Assembly: GCA_041645035.1 (NCBI GenBank)
Contig: JBAZQU010000002.1
Location: forward strand, 1 to 64,000
Direction: 5' to 3'
DNA: 64,000 nt
Origin: 2-02-FULL-48-14 sp041645035
GTDB taxonomy: Bacteria > Patescibacteriota > Gracilibacteria > UBA1369 > 2-02-FULL-48-14
The position numbers and the translations under genes are program-made. The first letter of the stretch is position 1; the number at the start of each line of letters is the position of its first letter. The notes under the pieces were generated by a model. That model was not told where the DNA came from, made no database searches, and saw nothing but the letters and a program-made list of their open reading frames with translations. Positions 34,735 through 43,427 of this stretch are shown in pieces.

Positions 34735-35967
34735 CTAGTGCGATGCCTCTTCTTCTCCATCCTCTTTCTTCGCCTTGGCCTTTTTTGGCTTTCCTGGGCG
34801 AAGCCCAGTCTGCTCCTGTTCTTCCACAGCCTCTTCCTTTTCTACTTTTTCCTCCTTTTTGACCTTCACTTTCTCAGCGGGAGCTTCACCCTCGGCAAGC
34901 AAAGAAAGACCGATACGTTTTTCATCCTTGTTGATTTCAATTACGCGAGTTTCCACGGCCTGACCAACTTCAAGAACCTTAGCAGGATCTTCCGGATTTC
35001 CGGGGATTTCTGAATTGTGGATAAGCCCGGTGATGTCATCGGAGAGCTGAACAAAAGCGCCAAATTGAGCGAGTCGGCTGATCTTGGTCTTAATCTTGGT
35101 TCCGATCTTGTATTTCTTTTCAATTTCTTCCCAAGGATCCTTGGTGAGCTGCTTCATAGAGAGGGAAATCTTGTCGCCGTCGATACCGATGATTTTCACT
35201 TGAACCTTGTCGCCAAGGCGAGCGAAGTCGTGGGCATCGGAAACGTGCCCCCAAGCGATTTCAGAGATGTGAACCAGGCCTTCCAAACCGTCAAAGGCCA
35301 CGAAGATACCGAATTTCACAATTCCACTCACGGTACCATTTACAACGTCGCCGGATTTAAGGCCGGAAAGCGCATCGCTGCGTTCACGTTCGTAAGCACT
35401 GCGTTCGGAAAGAATGAGTTTTCCATTTTCTTTATCGAGATTGATGATTTTCACGCTGAATTCCACGCCAATAAGTTCCTGAAGGCGAGAAAGAATCTTT
35501 GCGCTGTCAGCACCGTTAACTCGAGGGTAGTGCAAAGGAGCAAGTTGAGAAACGGGGATGAATCCCTTGATTCCGTCCACATCGAGTAACAAACCTCCTT
35601 TATTCGCTTCTTTAGGGCGAACCTTGAGCGTGGTGTTGTTTTCGTAAGCCTTAACGAAACGATCCCAAGTCTTATCTTGGCTTGCGCGACGCAAAGAAAG
35701 CACCACGAGACCATCTTCATTTTCAGGGTCGAGCACGCAAGAAGTTATCTCTTCTCCGACTTTAAGTTCCTCAATGGTTCCCATGGAGTCCTTAATTTCG
35801 CGTCCGGAAATCATACCGGTCAGCACTCCGCTGAGGTCGACAATAATGCAGTTCTTTTCAATAGAAACCACCGTTCCCGTGACCATAGCCCCGGGCTCGG
35901 GAAGAGTAAGAGCAGGGGATTCCTGCATGAGTTGATCCATAGGGACCACTACAGTTGCTTGATTCAT
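34735..35967 (-). CDS. rpsA: 30S ribosomal protein S1 (four S1 domains)
   Basis: 410 residues with four S1 RNA-binding repeats (starts near 24, 107, 197 and 284): GAMVTGTVVSIEKN, a divergent second, GDVVNGTVSGIVKFGIFVAF with GLVHISEIAWGH, and GTKIKTKISRLAQFGAFVQL with GLIHNSEI. Shorter than the six-domain E. coli protein, as in many Gram-positives and CPR. A Lys/Glu-rich tail ends the protein, and in it lies a short palindromic element encoding QTGLRPG. Its start codon lies in a hairpin (see leader features). Confidence 0.95.
   Translation of the reverse strand: MNQATVVVPMDQLMQESPALTLPEPGAMVTGTVVSIEKNCIIVDLSGVLTGMISGREIKDSMGTIEELKVGEEITSCVLDPENEDGLVVLSLRRASQDKTWDRFVKAYENNTTLKVRPKEANKGGLLLDVDGIKGFIPVSQLAPLHYPRVNGADSAKILSRLQELIGVEFSVKIINLDKENGKLILSERSAYERERSDALSGLKSGDVVNGTVSGIVKFGIFVAFDGLEGLVHISEIAWGHVSDAHDFARLGDKVQVKIIGIDGDKISLSMKQLTKDPWEEIEKKYKIGTKIKTKISRLAQFGAFVQLSDDITGLIHNSEIPGNPEDPAKVLEVGQAVETRVIEINKDEKRIGLSLLAEGEAPAEKVKVKKEEKVEKEEAVEEQEQTGLRPGKPKKAKAKKEDGEEEASH
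34794..34808. repeat. Palindromic element inside rpsA
   Basis: CTGGGC-GAA-GCCCAG followed by TCTGCTCCTGTTC. It matches 39563-39577 and its flank at about 28 of 32 positions. Both copies are read in the same frame, giving QTGLRPG here and QTGLSPV there. Confidence 0.7.
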
Positions 35968-36027
35968 AAATCAATCGGCATAAGGTTGAATTAGAGGTAT
36001 AGAGCTTTATCGTTCAGCAACCTTATG
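35959..36027 (-). promoter_or_regulatory. rpsA leader hairpins (possible autoregulatory site)
   Basis: Two inverted repeats precede rpsA. CATAAGGTTG (35979-35988) pairs perfectly with CAACCTTATG (36018-36027) over a 29-nt loop. TTGATT/AATCAA (35959-35974) encloses the start codon region (ATG 35965-35967) in a short hairpin. Structured leaders bound by S1 control rpsA in other bacteria; the use here is an inference. Confidence 0.45.
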
Positions 36028-36064
36028 ACTTGATACTGAATCTAATAAAGCCCCGCGATTCTAA

Positions 36065-38707
36065 TTACTTTTCCTCTACCTGTAAAGCAGATTTTGCATT
36101 TGTTCCCTTTTTGAGCCCCGCTTTGGTGCGCGGCGCCTTTTTTTTGAGCTCGATTCTATCCTCGACTTTTAAAATTTGTAGAACATCACCTTCTTCAAAA
36201 TCACCGTCGAGCAGACCTTGAGACAAGGGGTCTTCAATAAGTTCCTGCACTTTGCGACGAACCGGACGAGCTCCATAATCGGGGTCCGTACTCAGAGTTG
36301 CAAGTAAGTCGAGAGCCGTGGGCGTAAGGTCCAGCACGATTCCTTTGTCCTTAATACGATCTTGCAGTTCTCGCACATGGATTTCCACAATTTGTTTAAT
36401 ATTTGCGTGAGTGAGCGGCCTGAAGACCACGATGTTATCCACGCGGTTAAGGAATTCAGGTTTGAAATGAGCCTTAAGGTCCTTCAGAACCTCATCCTTT
36501 TTGTGTTCGAAACCTTGCAGTGCGGCATCCATTTCACTGGTATTCAATTTGAATCCAATGGGCGCGGCACCCTCCGTGAGCTTGCGAGCTCCAATATTGG
36601 AAGTCATCACAATAATCGCATTGGTGAAATCCACTTTGCGACCTTTCCCGTCCGTGAGCACTCCGTCTTCCAAAATTTGAAGGAGAATGTTAAACACATC
36701 GGAATGAGCTTTCTCAATCTCATCAAAAAGAATCACACTATAAGGTTTGCGACGCACTTTTTCGGTGAGTTGACCGCCTTCTTCATAACCCACGTAACCC
36801 GCAGTAGTTCCCGTGAGACGTGAAGTGTTGTGACGTTCCATGAATTCACTCATATCAATCTTAATCAGCGCCTCTTCATCGTGATAAATTTCGCGGGCAA
36901 GGGTTTTTACGAGTTCGGTTTTACCGACTCCGGTAGGTCCAAGGAAAATAAAGGATGCTATAGGGCGCTTTCCGCTGGAAATTCCCGTTCGGCTGCGACG
37001 GATGGCCGAGGCCACTTTCTTGAGCGCTTCTTCTTGGCCCACCACATGATTTTTGAGGGTATCTTCAAGACTCTTCAACCTTTCCACATCCTCTTTAACC
37101 AGTTTGGTCACGGGGACCCCGGTCATGCGCGAAATCACGCGTGCCACATCTTCCGCATCAATACTTCCACGCATTTCGCGAGGAATTTTGACGTGCTTTT
37201 CCTCCTCGATCTTTTCCATGAGGATAAGTTCTTGCTGACGAAGATCGGCGGCTTTTTCATAATCCTGGTCGCCAACGGCCTTCTCCTTCTCTTTGGTGAT
37301 ACGTTTGAGTTGACGTTGATATTCTTTGAGTACATCGCTTTCCTGCCTGCTCGCCATTCCTTTGAGGGCGGCGGCTTCGTCCATTACGTCGATGGCTTTA
37401 TCGGGGAGAAAACGATCATTGACGTAGCGCTTGGAAAGTCTAACCGCGGCTTCGAGGGCATCATCGTGAATGATGAGATTGTGATGATTTTCAAAGCTTT
37501 CTTTAATACCCTTTAAAATTGCAAGAGTGTCTTCTTCACTTGGTTCGTCCACCATCACGGATTGAAAACGGCGTTCAAGAGCGGCGTCCGCTTCCACGTG
37601 TTTGCGATACTCATTAGTGGTGGTGGCCCCAATCATCTGAACTTTTCCTCGGGAGAGGGCGGGTTTCAAAATATTGGCGGCATCCAAACTTCCTTCCGCG
37701 CTTCCGGCACCAATCACGGTGTGAAGCTCGTCAATAAAAAGTATTACATTTGGTTGACTGGCCGCTTCTTCTAAAATGGTTTTAATGCGTTCCTCAAACT
37801 CTCCACGGTACTTGGTTCCGGCAACCACACTGGCCATAGAAAGGCACAAAATACGCTTATCGAGCATGGTGTCAGGCACTTGTTCACGCACAATATGCTG
37901 CGCAAGACCCTCCACCACGGCGGTTTTACCGACCCCGGGTTCCCCGATAAGTACCGGATTATTCTTAGTTTTTCGTAGCAAAATGGCGATACAGCGTTCG
38001 ATTTCCTTGTCGCGGCCAATCACAGGATCCATTTTCTTTTCCGATGCCTCTTGTACGAGGTCTGTGGTGAAGTAATCGAGAGCGGGAGTGCCACTCTTTC
38101 CTTCCTTTTTCTTGGCATCGAAGCCGGTTTCCTTGGTTTCCTGTCCCGCAAGCACTCCTTGAAGGCCGTTGAGGAAGAATTCAAGAGGATTCACATTGCC
38201 GGGCAGGGTAGGTCCACTCGCGGTACTGGTTGGAGGCAAGGGACTTTGCTTCATACGTTCAAAGGTCTGCAAAATCTCATGACGAACATCTTCCGGAGAA
38301 ATTTTCATATTTTCCAGAATCACGGTGGCGGCAGTGTTTTCTTGAACCACCAAGGCATAGAGGAGGTGCTCGGTTCCCACAAACATATGAGAGAACTCGT
38401 GGGCGCTGCGAATGGCATCTTCGATTACTTTTTTGGCAAAACCGGAAAGGCCGCCGGGATTTTTAGATCCGCGCTGAGACATTTGTGTTCGCCCCACCGT
38501 TTTCAAAACCAGGTTTACATTTTCCAGCGTAACGCCAAAATTTTGCAAAACAGTAGATCCGAGGGAATTGCGCTGAGACAAAATTCCAATGAGAATATGT
38601 TCGGTTCCCACGTAGCTGGTCCCCGTTTTTTTGGCAACCTCTTGCGCCACAATGAGTGCCTGCTTGGCCTCTTTCGTAAACTTGTTGAATTGATCTGGAT
38701 TGGACAT
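36065..38707 (-). CDS. clpC: ATP-dependent protease ATPase subunit ClpC
   Basis: 880 residues from MSNPDQFNKF (the frame extends 19 codons upstream, but this ATG begins the conserved N-domain). Clp N-repeats, first AAA+ domain with GEPGVGKTAVVEGL, a middle domain with a UVR motif (KAVGDQDYEKAADLRQQE), and second AAA+ domain with GPTGVGKTELVKTLA. Unfolds substrates for ClpP. An extended -10 box (TGCTATCAT, 38736-38744) lies upstream. No mcsA/mcsB or ctsR neighbours. Confidence 0.97.
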   Translation of the reverse strand: MSNPDQFNKFTKEAKQALIVAQEVAKKTGTSYVGTEHILIGILSQRNSLGSTVLQNFGVTLENVNLVLKTVGRTQMSQRGSKNPGGLSGFAKKVIEDAIRSAHEFSHMFVGTEHLLYALVVQENTAATVILENMKISPEDVRHEILQTFERMKQSPLPPTSTASGPTLPGNVNPLEFFLNGLQGVLAGQETKETGFDAKKKEGKSGTPALDYFTTDLVQEASEKKMDPVIGRDKEIERCIAILLRKTKNNPVLIGEPGVGKTAVVEGLAQHIVREQVPDTMLDKRILCLSMASVVAGTKYRGEFEERIKTILEEAASQPNVILFIDELHTVIGAGSAEGSLDAANILKPALSRGKVQMIGATTTNEYRKHVEADAALERRFQSVMVDEPSEEDTLAILKGIKESFENHHNLIIHDDALEAAVRLSKRYVNDRFLPDKAIDVMDEAAALKGMASRQESDVLKEYQRQLKRITKEKEKAVGDQDYEKAADLRQQELILMEKIEEEKHVKIPREMRGSIDAEDVARVISRMTGVPVTKLVKEDVERLKSLEDTLKNHVVGQEEALKKVASAIRRSRTGISSGKRPIASFIFLGPTGVGKTELVKTLAREIYHDEEALIKIDMSEFMERHNTSRLTGTTAGYVGYEEGGQLTEKVRRKPYSVILFDEIEKAHSDVFNILLQILEDGVLTDGKGRKVDFTNAIIVMTSNIGARKLTEGAAPIGFKLNTSEMDAALQGFEHKKDEVLKDLKAHFKPEFLNRVDNIVVFRPLTHANIKQIVEIHVRELQDRIKDKGIVLDLTPTALDLLATLSTDPDYGARPVRRKVQELIEDPLSQGLLDGDFEEGDVLQILKVEDRIELKKKAPRTKAGLKKGTNAKSALQVEEK

Positions 38708-38735
38708 AATTCTTTTAAGATTAAGTGTTCTTACA

Positions 38736-38744
38736 ATGATAGCA
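38736..38744 (-). promoter_or_regulatory. Extended -10 box of clpC
   Basis: TGCTATCAT on the minus strand, 28 nt before the chosen ATG. It supports the shorter start because the longer form would begin upstream of it. Confidence 0.5.
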
Positions 38745-38807
38745 AATCGGCCCTGTTTTTTCATCCATTATCTTTTGCCTAAAATAGGAAAAGCTTTCTG
38801 GTATATT

Positions 38808-40049
38808 TTACTCTTTTGTGGACGCGATGGAGTCCGCCATGGTTTGCATAACGCTCTCATAGTCGGCCGTTCCCGTGAAGGTGTACGTGCGGCCATCCAC
38901 TTCTACGGTTACTGTAGCGCTTTCTGCGGTGCGGGTAGTACCCACACTTGCACCGGAATTAAAGGTCATAGTGACGATTCCCGTCGTGGCACCGTCTTCA
39001 ATGGGAGCAATATCAAAAATATAGCCGGTGCTGCTACCACTGTAGTACCAAAGTCCGGGATAAGACATTTTGAACTCAAACGGAACGCTTTCCAGGTCGC
39101 GGTAACTACTGAAAGTTGCTTGTTCCGTATCAGGCGCGGACACTTCCGGCTCATCCACCACAGGCTCCTCTACTACAGGTTCCTCCACCACAGGTTCATC
39201 CGCAACTTCCTCTGTAACCCCTTCTCCTTCACCGTAGGGCGTGAAGCGGAATCCACTCACCAAAGAGGAGAAAGTATTGCTATTGTCCAAACGCTCACTG
39301 TCGCTTGAGGATTCGTGGTAGTAGCTGAGTTCGAACAGCTCGTCAGCGCGAGGAATAAAGTAAAGCGTGTCACCGTCGTCGGTTTTGTAATGAACGCTGA
39401 AAAGTCGATCGGGACCCGCGTAAGCGAGCTCACTCTGGATGGTCGCCAGTTCGCTATATTCAGCGACCACATAAGCTCGAATTTCCGTTGCCCGATCTTC
39501 CTGAGTGTCTTCGCTGGTTTTAACGAGCGTGGCATCGGTACGAGCAACCACAATACTGTCTACTGGGCTGAGCCCAGTCTGCCCCTCTTCCTCTACTTTT
39601 ACAGGAGCTTCCAAAATTACAGAAGTAGGGTTACTGGTGAGCGTCCAATTGCTGGGATAGCTCATGGAGAAACCAAAATCGGGATCTTGATAGGAAACCG
39701 TGGTGACCTCTACCGCCGTATCGTCTTTTTCAGGAGCGTCCGTGATGCGTTTCACTTCAAAGAGCGGCTTTTCCAAATTGTCATAAGTGGTAACCACACC
39801 ATAGGCTTCAACTTCAATTCCAAAATATTCCTCACTATCCAAATCGTAGCGGTCGGAATAAGCGTAGAGAATCTCGACATCCTCCGTTTCAAAAAGATGA
39901 GTGACGACATCTTGCACTTCTATGCCGCCCAGGGACTTAAATTCACCCACGTACGTTTCATAGTTGCGGGTGAGGGCTTCGTCGAGTTTGTCGGAAGAAC
40001 AAGCGCTAAACAGGCCCATAGCGAGAAGCGTCAAAACGAGTTTTTTCAT
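38808..40049 (-). CDS. Lipoprotein with two PsbP-like domains and a Val-Glu-Pro linker
   Basis: 413 residues. Lipobox FSAC at about residue 17. Two segments resemble PsbP/PhotoSyst-like extracytoplasmic domains, each with the core FGFSMSYPSNW and FEFKMSYPGLWYY. They are joined by a repetitive linker of Glu/Pro/Val units (EEPVVEEPVVDEP). The palindromic element at 39563 encodes EEGQTGLSP in the first domain, apparently an in-frame insertion. It overlaps ruvB by 4 nt. Exact role unknown. Confidence 0.65.
   Translation of the reverse strand: MKKLVLTLLAMGLFSACSSDKLDEALTRNYETYVGEFKSLGGIEVQDVVTHLFETEDVEILYAYSDRYDLDSEEYFGIEVEAYGVVTTYDNLEKPLFEVKRITDAPEKDDTAVEVTTVSYQDPDFGFSMSYPSNWTLTSNPTSVILEAPVKVEEEGQTGLSPVDSIVVARTDATLVKTSEDTQEDRATEIRAYVVAEYSELATIQSELAYAGPDRLFSVHYKTDDGDTLYFIPRADELFELSYYHESSSDSERLDNSNTFSSLVSGFRFTPYGEGEGVTEEVADEPVVEEPVVEEPVVDEPEVSAPDTEQATFSSYRDLESVPFEFKMSYPGLWYYSGSSTGYIFDIAPIEDGATTGIVTMTFNSGASVGTTRTAESATVTVEVDGRTYTFTGTADYESVMQTMADSIASTKE
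39563..39577. repeat. Palindromic element inside the lipoprotein gene
   Basis: CTGGGC-TGA-GCCCAG followed by TCTGCCCCTCTTC. The homologous copy lies in rpsA. Confidence 0.7.
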
Positions 40050-41095
40050 ACTAAATGGTTAGAGTGATAATCAGAGTGGCGTATACCGAGGTAAGTATAA
40101 ACTTTTTCGGTGAGAAGTCTACCCCTTGGCGTGCGCTCTAAAAAGCCAAGTTGCATCAAGAAGGGCTCGTAAATTTCTTCAATACTTTCCTCTTCTTCGT
40201 TGGTCGCGGCGGAAAGAGTGGAAAGACCCACAGGCCCGCCCTTGAATTTTTCCGCAAGAGCAAGCAGAAGTTTGCGATCCGTAGAGTCGAGGCCGAGCTC
40301 GTCGATGCCGAGGAGTTTGAGGGTTTGCAGCACCATATCTTCCGTGACGCGATCTTTATCTTGCACATGAGCAAAGTCACGCACACGGCGCAGTAAACGG
40401 TTGGCCACGCGCGGCGTTCGCCGCGCGCTTCTGGCCAATCTTTTCCCGGCTGCCGCTTCTACTTCCACGCCCAAGATTTTTGAGCTGCGTTGCAGAATTT
40501 TTTCAATATCGGCTTCCGTGTAAAATTCCAATTTTAAAACGTTTCCAAAACGATCTCGGAGTGGGGAAGACAGGGCTGAAAGTTTTGTGGTTGCGCCAAT
40601 AAGCGTGAATTTTGGCAAACTGATGCGCATGCTGCGCGCCGAGGGGCCCTTTCCAACCACCAAATCAAGACAAAAATCCTCCATGGCGCTGTACAAAATT
40701 TCCTCCACGGCCGGGCGCAGCCGGTGAATCTCGTCAATAAACAGAACGTCGTTTGCCTGCAGGTTTGTGAGCAGAGCCGCCAAATCGCCCGGCCGTTCAA
40801 TGGCCGGCCCGCTGGTGGTGCGAATTTGAGCACCCATCTCTTTTGCTAAAATAAAGGCCAACGTGGTTTTTCCAAGTCCCGGACAGCCGTGCAGCAAAAC
40901 ATGTTCCATAGCCTCTTTACGTTTCCGTGCCGCCGGTAAAAACACCGCCAAATTTTGTTTAATTTCCTCTTGGCCGATGTAATCTTCCAAGGCTTGCGGA
41001 CGCAGCACATTTTCCACCTGCTTCTCGTCCGGCGTTTTCTGCAGCTGCACAATGCGCGACTCGTCGTCCTGGAGTGGGGGATTCTTTTTGATCAT
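40046..41095 (-). CDS. ruvB: Holliday junction branch-migration helicase RuvB
   Basis: 349 residues. RPQALEDYIGQ, Walker A GCPGLGKTTLAFILAKEMG, Walker B VLFIDEIHRLRP, the arginine finger region, and the C-terminal winged helix with PRGRLLTEKVYTYLG. The motor of branch migration with RuvA. ruvA and ruvC are not nearby. Its stop overlaps the lipoprotein start by 4 nt. Confidence 0.97.
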   Translation of the reverse strand: MIKKNPPLQDDESRIVQLQKTPDEKQVENVLRPQALEDYIGQEEIKQNLAVFLPAARKRKEAMEHVLLHGCPGLGKTTLAFILAKEMGAQIRTTSGPAIERPGDLAALLTNLQANDVLFIDEIHRLRPAVEEILYSAMEDFCLDLVVGKGPSARSMRISLPKFTLIGATTKLSALSSPLRDRFGNVLKLEFYTEADIEKILQRSSKILGVEVEAAAGKRLARSARRTPRVANRLLRRVRDFAHVQDKDRVTEDMVLQTLKLLGIDELGLDSTDRKLLLALAEKFKGGPVGLSTLSAATNEEEESIEEIYEPFLMQLGFLERTPRGRLLTEKVYTYLGIRHSDYHSNHLV

Positions 41096-41123
41096 ACGGC
41101 TTCCAATCTAACAAAAACTTTCA

Positions 41124-41129
41124 TATAAT
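41124..41129 (+). promoter_or_regulatory. -10 box TATAAT of the CPBP gene (leaderless)
   Basis: Perfect TATAAT ending 8 nt before the ATG at 41138. The divergent gap with ruvB is only 42 bp, which leaves no room for a leader. Confidence 0.55.
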
Positions 41130-41137
41130 GCGAGCAA

Positions 41138-41869
41138 ATGCAGCCTCCTTTCCAACTCCGCGACTTTCTTAAGGTTTTTGCACTCAGCATCGCGCTCTTC
41201 GCGGGCTTTGCCGCGCTTTTCGCCTACGTCCCTCAGGCCGCAGATATTCTGGGAGGCTTCCATCCCACCGTTGCTTTCCTTATTCAATATCTCATTCAAT
41301 TCGTGGTACTTTTTTTCCCGCTCTGGCTTTTTGTCGTGGACAAATATTCCCTCACCCTTGCCGACTTCGGCTTCAAAAAAGTTCGACCCTGGCTCCTGAT
41401 CAAAACCGTTCTGTCCTCTTATTTATTCTACCTCGCGGTTTCTTTTATCTTCGCCACGATTTTGTACTACGCCGGCCTCAGCCTTCCCGGTTACCAGGAG
41501 CAAGAATCCTATCTTCCGCTCTTTGGCTATGACGCTTTTGGCCTCACCATCGCTTTTCTCATTGTCTCCATCTTCGCCCCGCTAATCGAAGAACTCTTTT
41601 TCCGCGGATTCATTTACCGTACTTTCACCAAAACCTGGCCCCTCTGGCTCGCCAGCATCCTCACCGCGACTCTCTTCGCGCTCATCCATTTTCAACTCCA
41701 AACTTTTATTCCGCTCTTCTTCTTGGGGCTTATTTTGAATTACACCTACCAACGGACAGGATCCCTATGGACCTCCGTGGCTTTTCACAGTTTAAATAAC
41801 ACCATTGCTTTAGCCTTCGATATCTATTTATACTTCCACCCTGAATTGCTAGATAAACTCACGTTCTAA
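41138..41869 (+). CDS. CPBP-family intramembrane metalloprotease
   Basis: 243 residues, about six to seven hydrophobic segments. Active-site motifs: PLIEELFFRGFIYR (EExxxR), ALIHFQLQTFIPLFFLG (His), and FHSLNNTIAL. Paralogous to the 15173 protein but not closely similar. It ends 3 nt before the tRNA-Arg gene. Confidence 0.85.
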   Translation: MQPPFQLRDFLKVFALSIALFAGFAALFAYVPQAADILGGFHPTVAFLIQYLIQFVVLFFPLWLFVVDKYSLTLADFGFKKVRPWLLIKTVLSSYLFYLAVSFIFATILYYAGLSLPGYQEQESYLPLFGYDAFGLTIAFLIVSIFAPLIEELFFRGFIYRTFTKTWPLWLASILTATLFALIHFQLQTFIPLFFLGLILNYTYQRTGSLWTSVAFHSLNNTIALAFDIYLYFHPELLDKLTF

Positions 41870-41872
41870 TAT

Positions 41873-41948
41873 GTCCCGGTAGCTCAGTGGATAGAGCAGC
41901 AGCCTTCTAAGCTGACGGTCGCAGGTTCGATTCTTGCCCGGGACACCA
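41873..41948 (+). tRNA. tRNA-Arg (UCU)
   Basis: Acceptor GTCCCGG/CCGGGAC, discriminator A, CCA encoded. Anticodon loop CTTCTAA gives anticodon TCT. T-arm GCAGGTTCGATTCTTGC. D-arm AGCTCAGTGGATAGAGC. Confidence 0.93.
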
Positions 41949-42012
41949 TTTCCGCTTCTATAAGCCAAAAATCGGCGTTGTTTACTTTACAAACAAGGCG
42001 AAATGAAGTACC

Positions 42013-42579
42013 ATGCACGTAGATTTAACATTTCACGATATGACTGGGACACCCTCAACACCTCAACTTTCCTTTAGGGAAGAAGACCTCGCATCTTTTG
42101 GTGCCATTGCAAGACGTGCAGTTGAACTAGAGTTGGTCAGACCTGGTAATGGCGAACCTAGCCCGGCTGATATCACAGGGGCACTGGAACAGGCGGGGGA
42201 CACGGTTCGGGCAAATCTTCTTCGCGTTATTTATGGAGGATTAGCGAATAGTGGCCGAGAAAAACACTTTGAAAATCCATATCATGATTTTGTAGCTCGA
42301 GTAGACGGTGACCACATTGTTAACCCTGAAACTTTGAGAACACTCGCTCGCAGAGCTCTAACTGGTCAAGCTCCATTGCCCACACGAGTCGAAATAGTAA
42401 GTTCTTATGGTTTTCAGCCGGCTGGTGGCGAAGGAGGAGATCCCATAGGAACCTATACTGCACCAGCGGGCGTGGACATGCAGACCGCTAACGCCGCATC
42501 TCAGCTTCTCGCAATTTTATTTTGTCAGAGCGTACAGACAGTTTGGCAGGGTAGTGATGGCCAAATTTTTACCCCCTGA
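42013..42579 (+). CDS. Protein of unknown function
   Basis: 188 residues, no signal peptide or membrane helix. A mostly helical N-terminal half (DLASFGAIARRAVELEL) and an FENPYHDFVARVDGDH segment. The C-terminus ends FTP. I recognise no family. It stands alone, convergent with the VapBC-like pair. Confidence 0.55.
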   Translation: MHVDLTFHDMTGTPSTPQLSFREEDLASFGAIARRAVELELVRPGNGEPSPADITGALEQAGDTVRANLLRVIYGGLANSGREKHFENPYHDFVARVDGDHIVNPETLRTLARRALTGQAPLPTRVEIVSSYGFQPAGGEGGDPIGTYTAPAGVDMQTANAASQLLAILFCQSVQTVWQGSDGQIFTP

Positions 42580-42607
42580 GACTGAAGGAGATGAACTTGG
42601 GTCGCTA

Positions 42608-43024
42608 TCATTTGATAAAATCGAGTCTCAAAATAGGGAGCTCTTCAACCTTCATTAGGTTTTTATCGTTGGTGAGGAAGCCATCCACTCTTCCCGAAAT
42701 GGCGGTAGCAAGATGAATGGCATCCGGAGGTTTTACAGATGGATATTTGGCTCGAAGTTGAGCAAAAATCAGTGCCTCCTGTTTGCCGAAGCCAATGATA
42801 GAGAGTTTTTCATAAGTTTCCACAAATGAAAGGAATTTAATTTTTCCCCGTTTATCGCCCGCTTTTTCAAAGCCGGCCAAGACTTCACCCAGTCCAAAAC
42901 TGGAAAAGTTGATGTGTCGCGCTGATTCCAGAGCTTTTTTTATTGCACCACAAAAGGGTTCCCGCCCTTCAATCAAGTAAATCAAGATCATACTATCGAT
43001 CGCGATATTTTTACCTTTATTCAT
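42608..43024 (-). CDS. PIN-domain toxin (VapC-like)
   Basis: 138 residues from MNKGKN. Acidic PIN residues appear in IAIDSMILIYLIE, in FGLGEVLAGF, and in PPDAIHLATAI and FLTNDKNL. PIN toxins cleave RNA, often tRNA. The start overlaps the upstream antitoxin by 4 nt. The two form a VapBC-type pair, although the antitoxin is of the AbrB/MazE fold, a common VapB variant. Confidence 0.85.
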   Translation of the reverse strand: MNKGKNIAIDSMILIYLIEGREPFCGAIKKALESARHINFSSFGLGEVLAGFEKAGDKRGKIKFLSFVETYEKLSIIGFGKQEALIFAQLRAKYPSVKPPDAIHLATAISGRVDGFLTNDKNLMKVEELPILRLDFIK

Positions 43025-43272
43025 GAATTCCATGCTTTACGTTCGCTTTTTAAAAAGGTCTCGCCACCGCCAAGCATTTTGAAACTTTTTTCACCAATCC
43101 CGGCGAGTTCATCCAAAGAGGAGACCGCTTTTGTGAGTTTCACTTCACCATTTTGATCCATACTAATAATAACTTGATCGCCCTTTTTTATATTCATGCG
43201 TTCACGGATGGGTTGCGAAATGCAAACCGTAAAATTTTGCATGACCTTCGAACTTGTGATTATAGGATTCAT
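43021..43272 (-). CDS. AbrB/MazE-fold antitoxin (VapB-like)
   Basis: 83 residues with a swapped-hairpin DNA-binding domain (VMQNFTVCISQPIRERMNIKKGDQVIISMD) and a C-terminal toxin-neutralising tail (GGGETFLKSERKAWNS). The extended -10 box TGCTATAAT lies 27 nt before the start and could be the site of autorepression. Confidence 0.82.
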   Translation of the reverse strand: MNPIITSSKVMQNFTVCISQPIRERMNIKKGDQVIISMDQNGEVKLTKAVSSLDELAGIGEKSFKMLGGGETFLKSERKAWNS

Positions 43273-43298
43273 TGACTCTATGATTAAAGGCCAATCCT

Positions 43299-43307
43299 AT
43301 TATAGCA
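43299..43307 (-). promoter_or_regulatory. Extended -10 box of the VapBC-like operon
   Basis: Perfect TGCTATAAT on the minus strand. The neighbourhood (CCAATCCTATTATAGC) could also serve as the antitoxin operator. Confidence 0.55.
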
Positions 43308-43319
43308 GACCCTCTTATG

Positions 43320-43427
43320 TTAGGGCAAGCGTTCAAAAAAAGGTGACCGCACGACATAGCGACTATTGATCAACAAATAGTCGGTCGGCACACCGTAAAA
43401 CCAGAAGGCCTGCCAATCGATTTCCAT
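43320..43427 (-). CDS. Possible 35-residue protein coupled to the next gene upstream
   Basis: The ATG shares one base with the stop of the 43427-43804 gene (TAATG). The peptide MEIDWQAFWFYGVP...SPFFERLP is rich in aromatic residues and may be a fragment of a larger protein. No homologue recognised. Confidence 0.35.
   Translation of the reverse strand: MEIDWQAFWFYGVPTDYLLINSRYVVRSPFFERLP

Noticed and set aside
34677..34862. Short plus-strand frame starting MATRFHKKP
   Set aside because: Runs through the intrinsic terminator of the RNA gene and into the antisense of rpsA.
42608..43272. MazEF pair
   Set aside because: The toxin has PIN-domain acidic residues, so the pair is VapBC-like despite the AbrB/MazE-type antitoxin fold.
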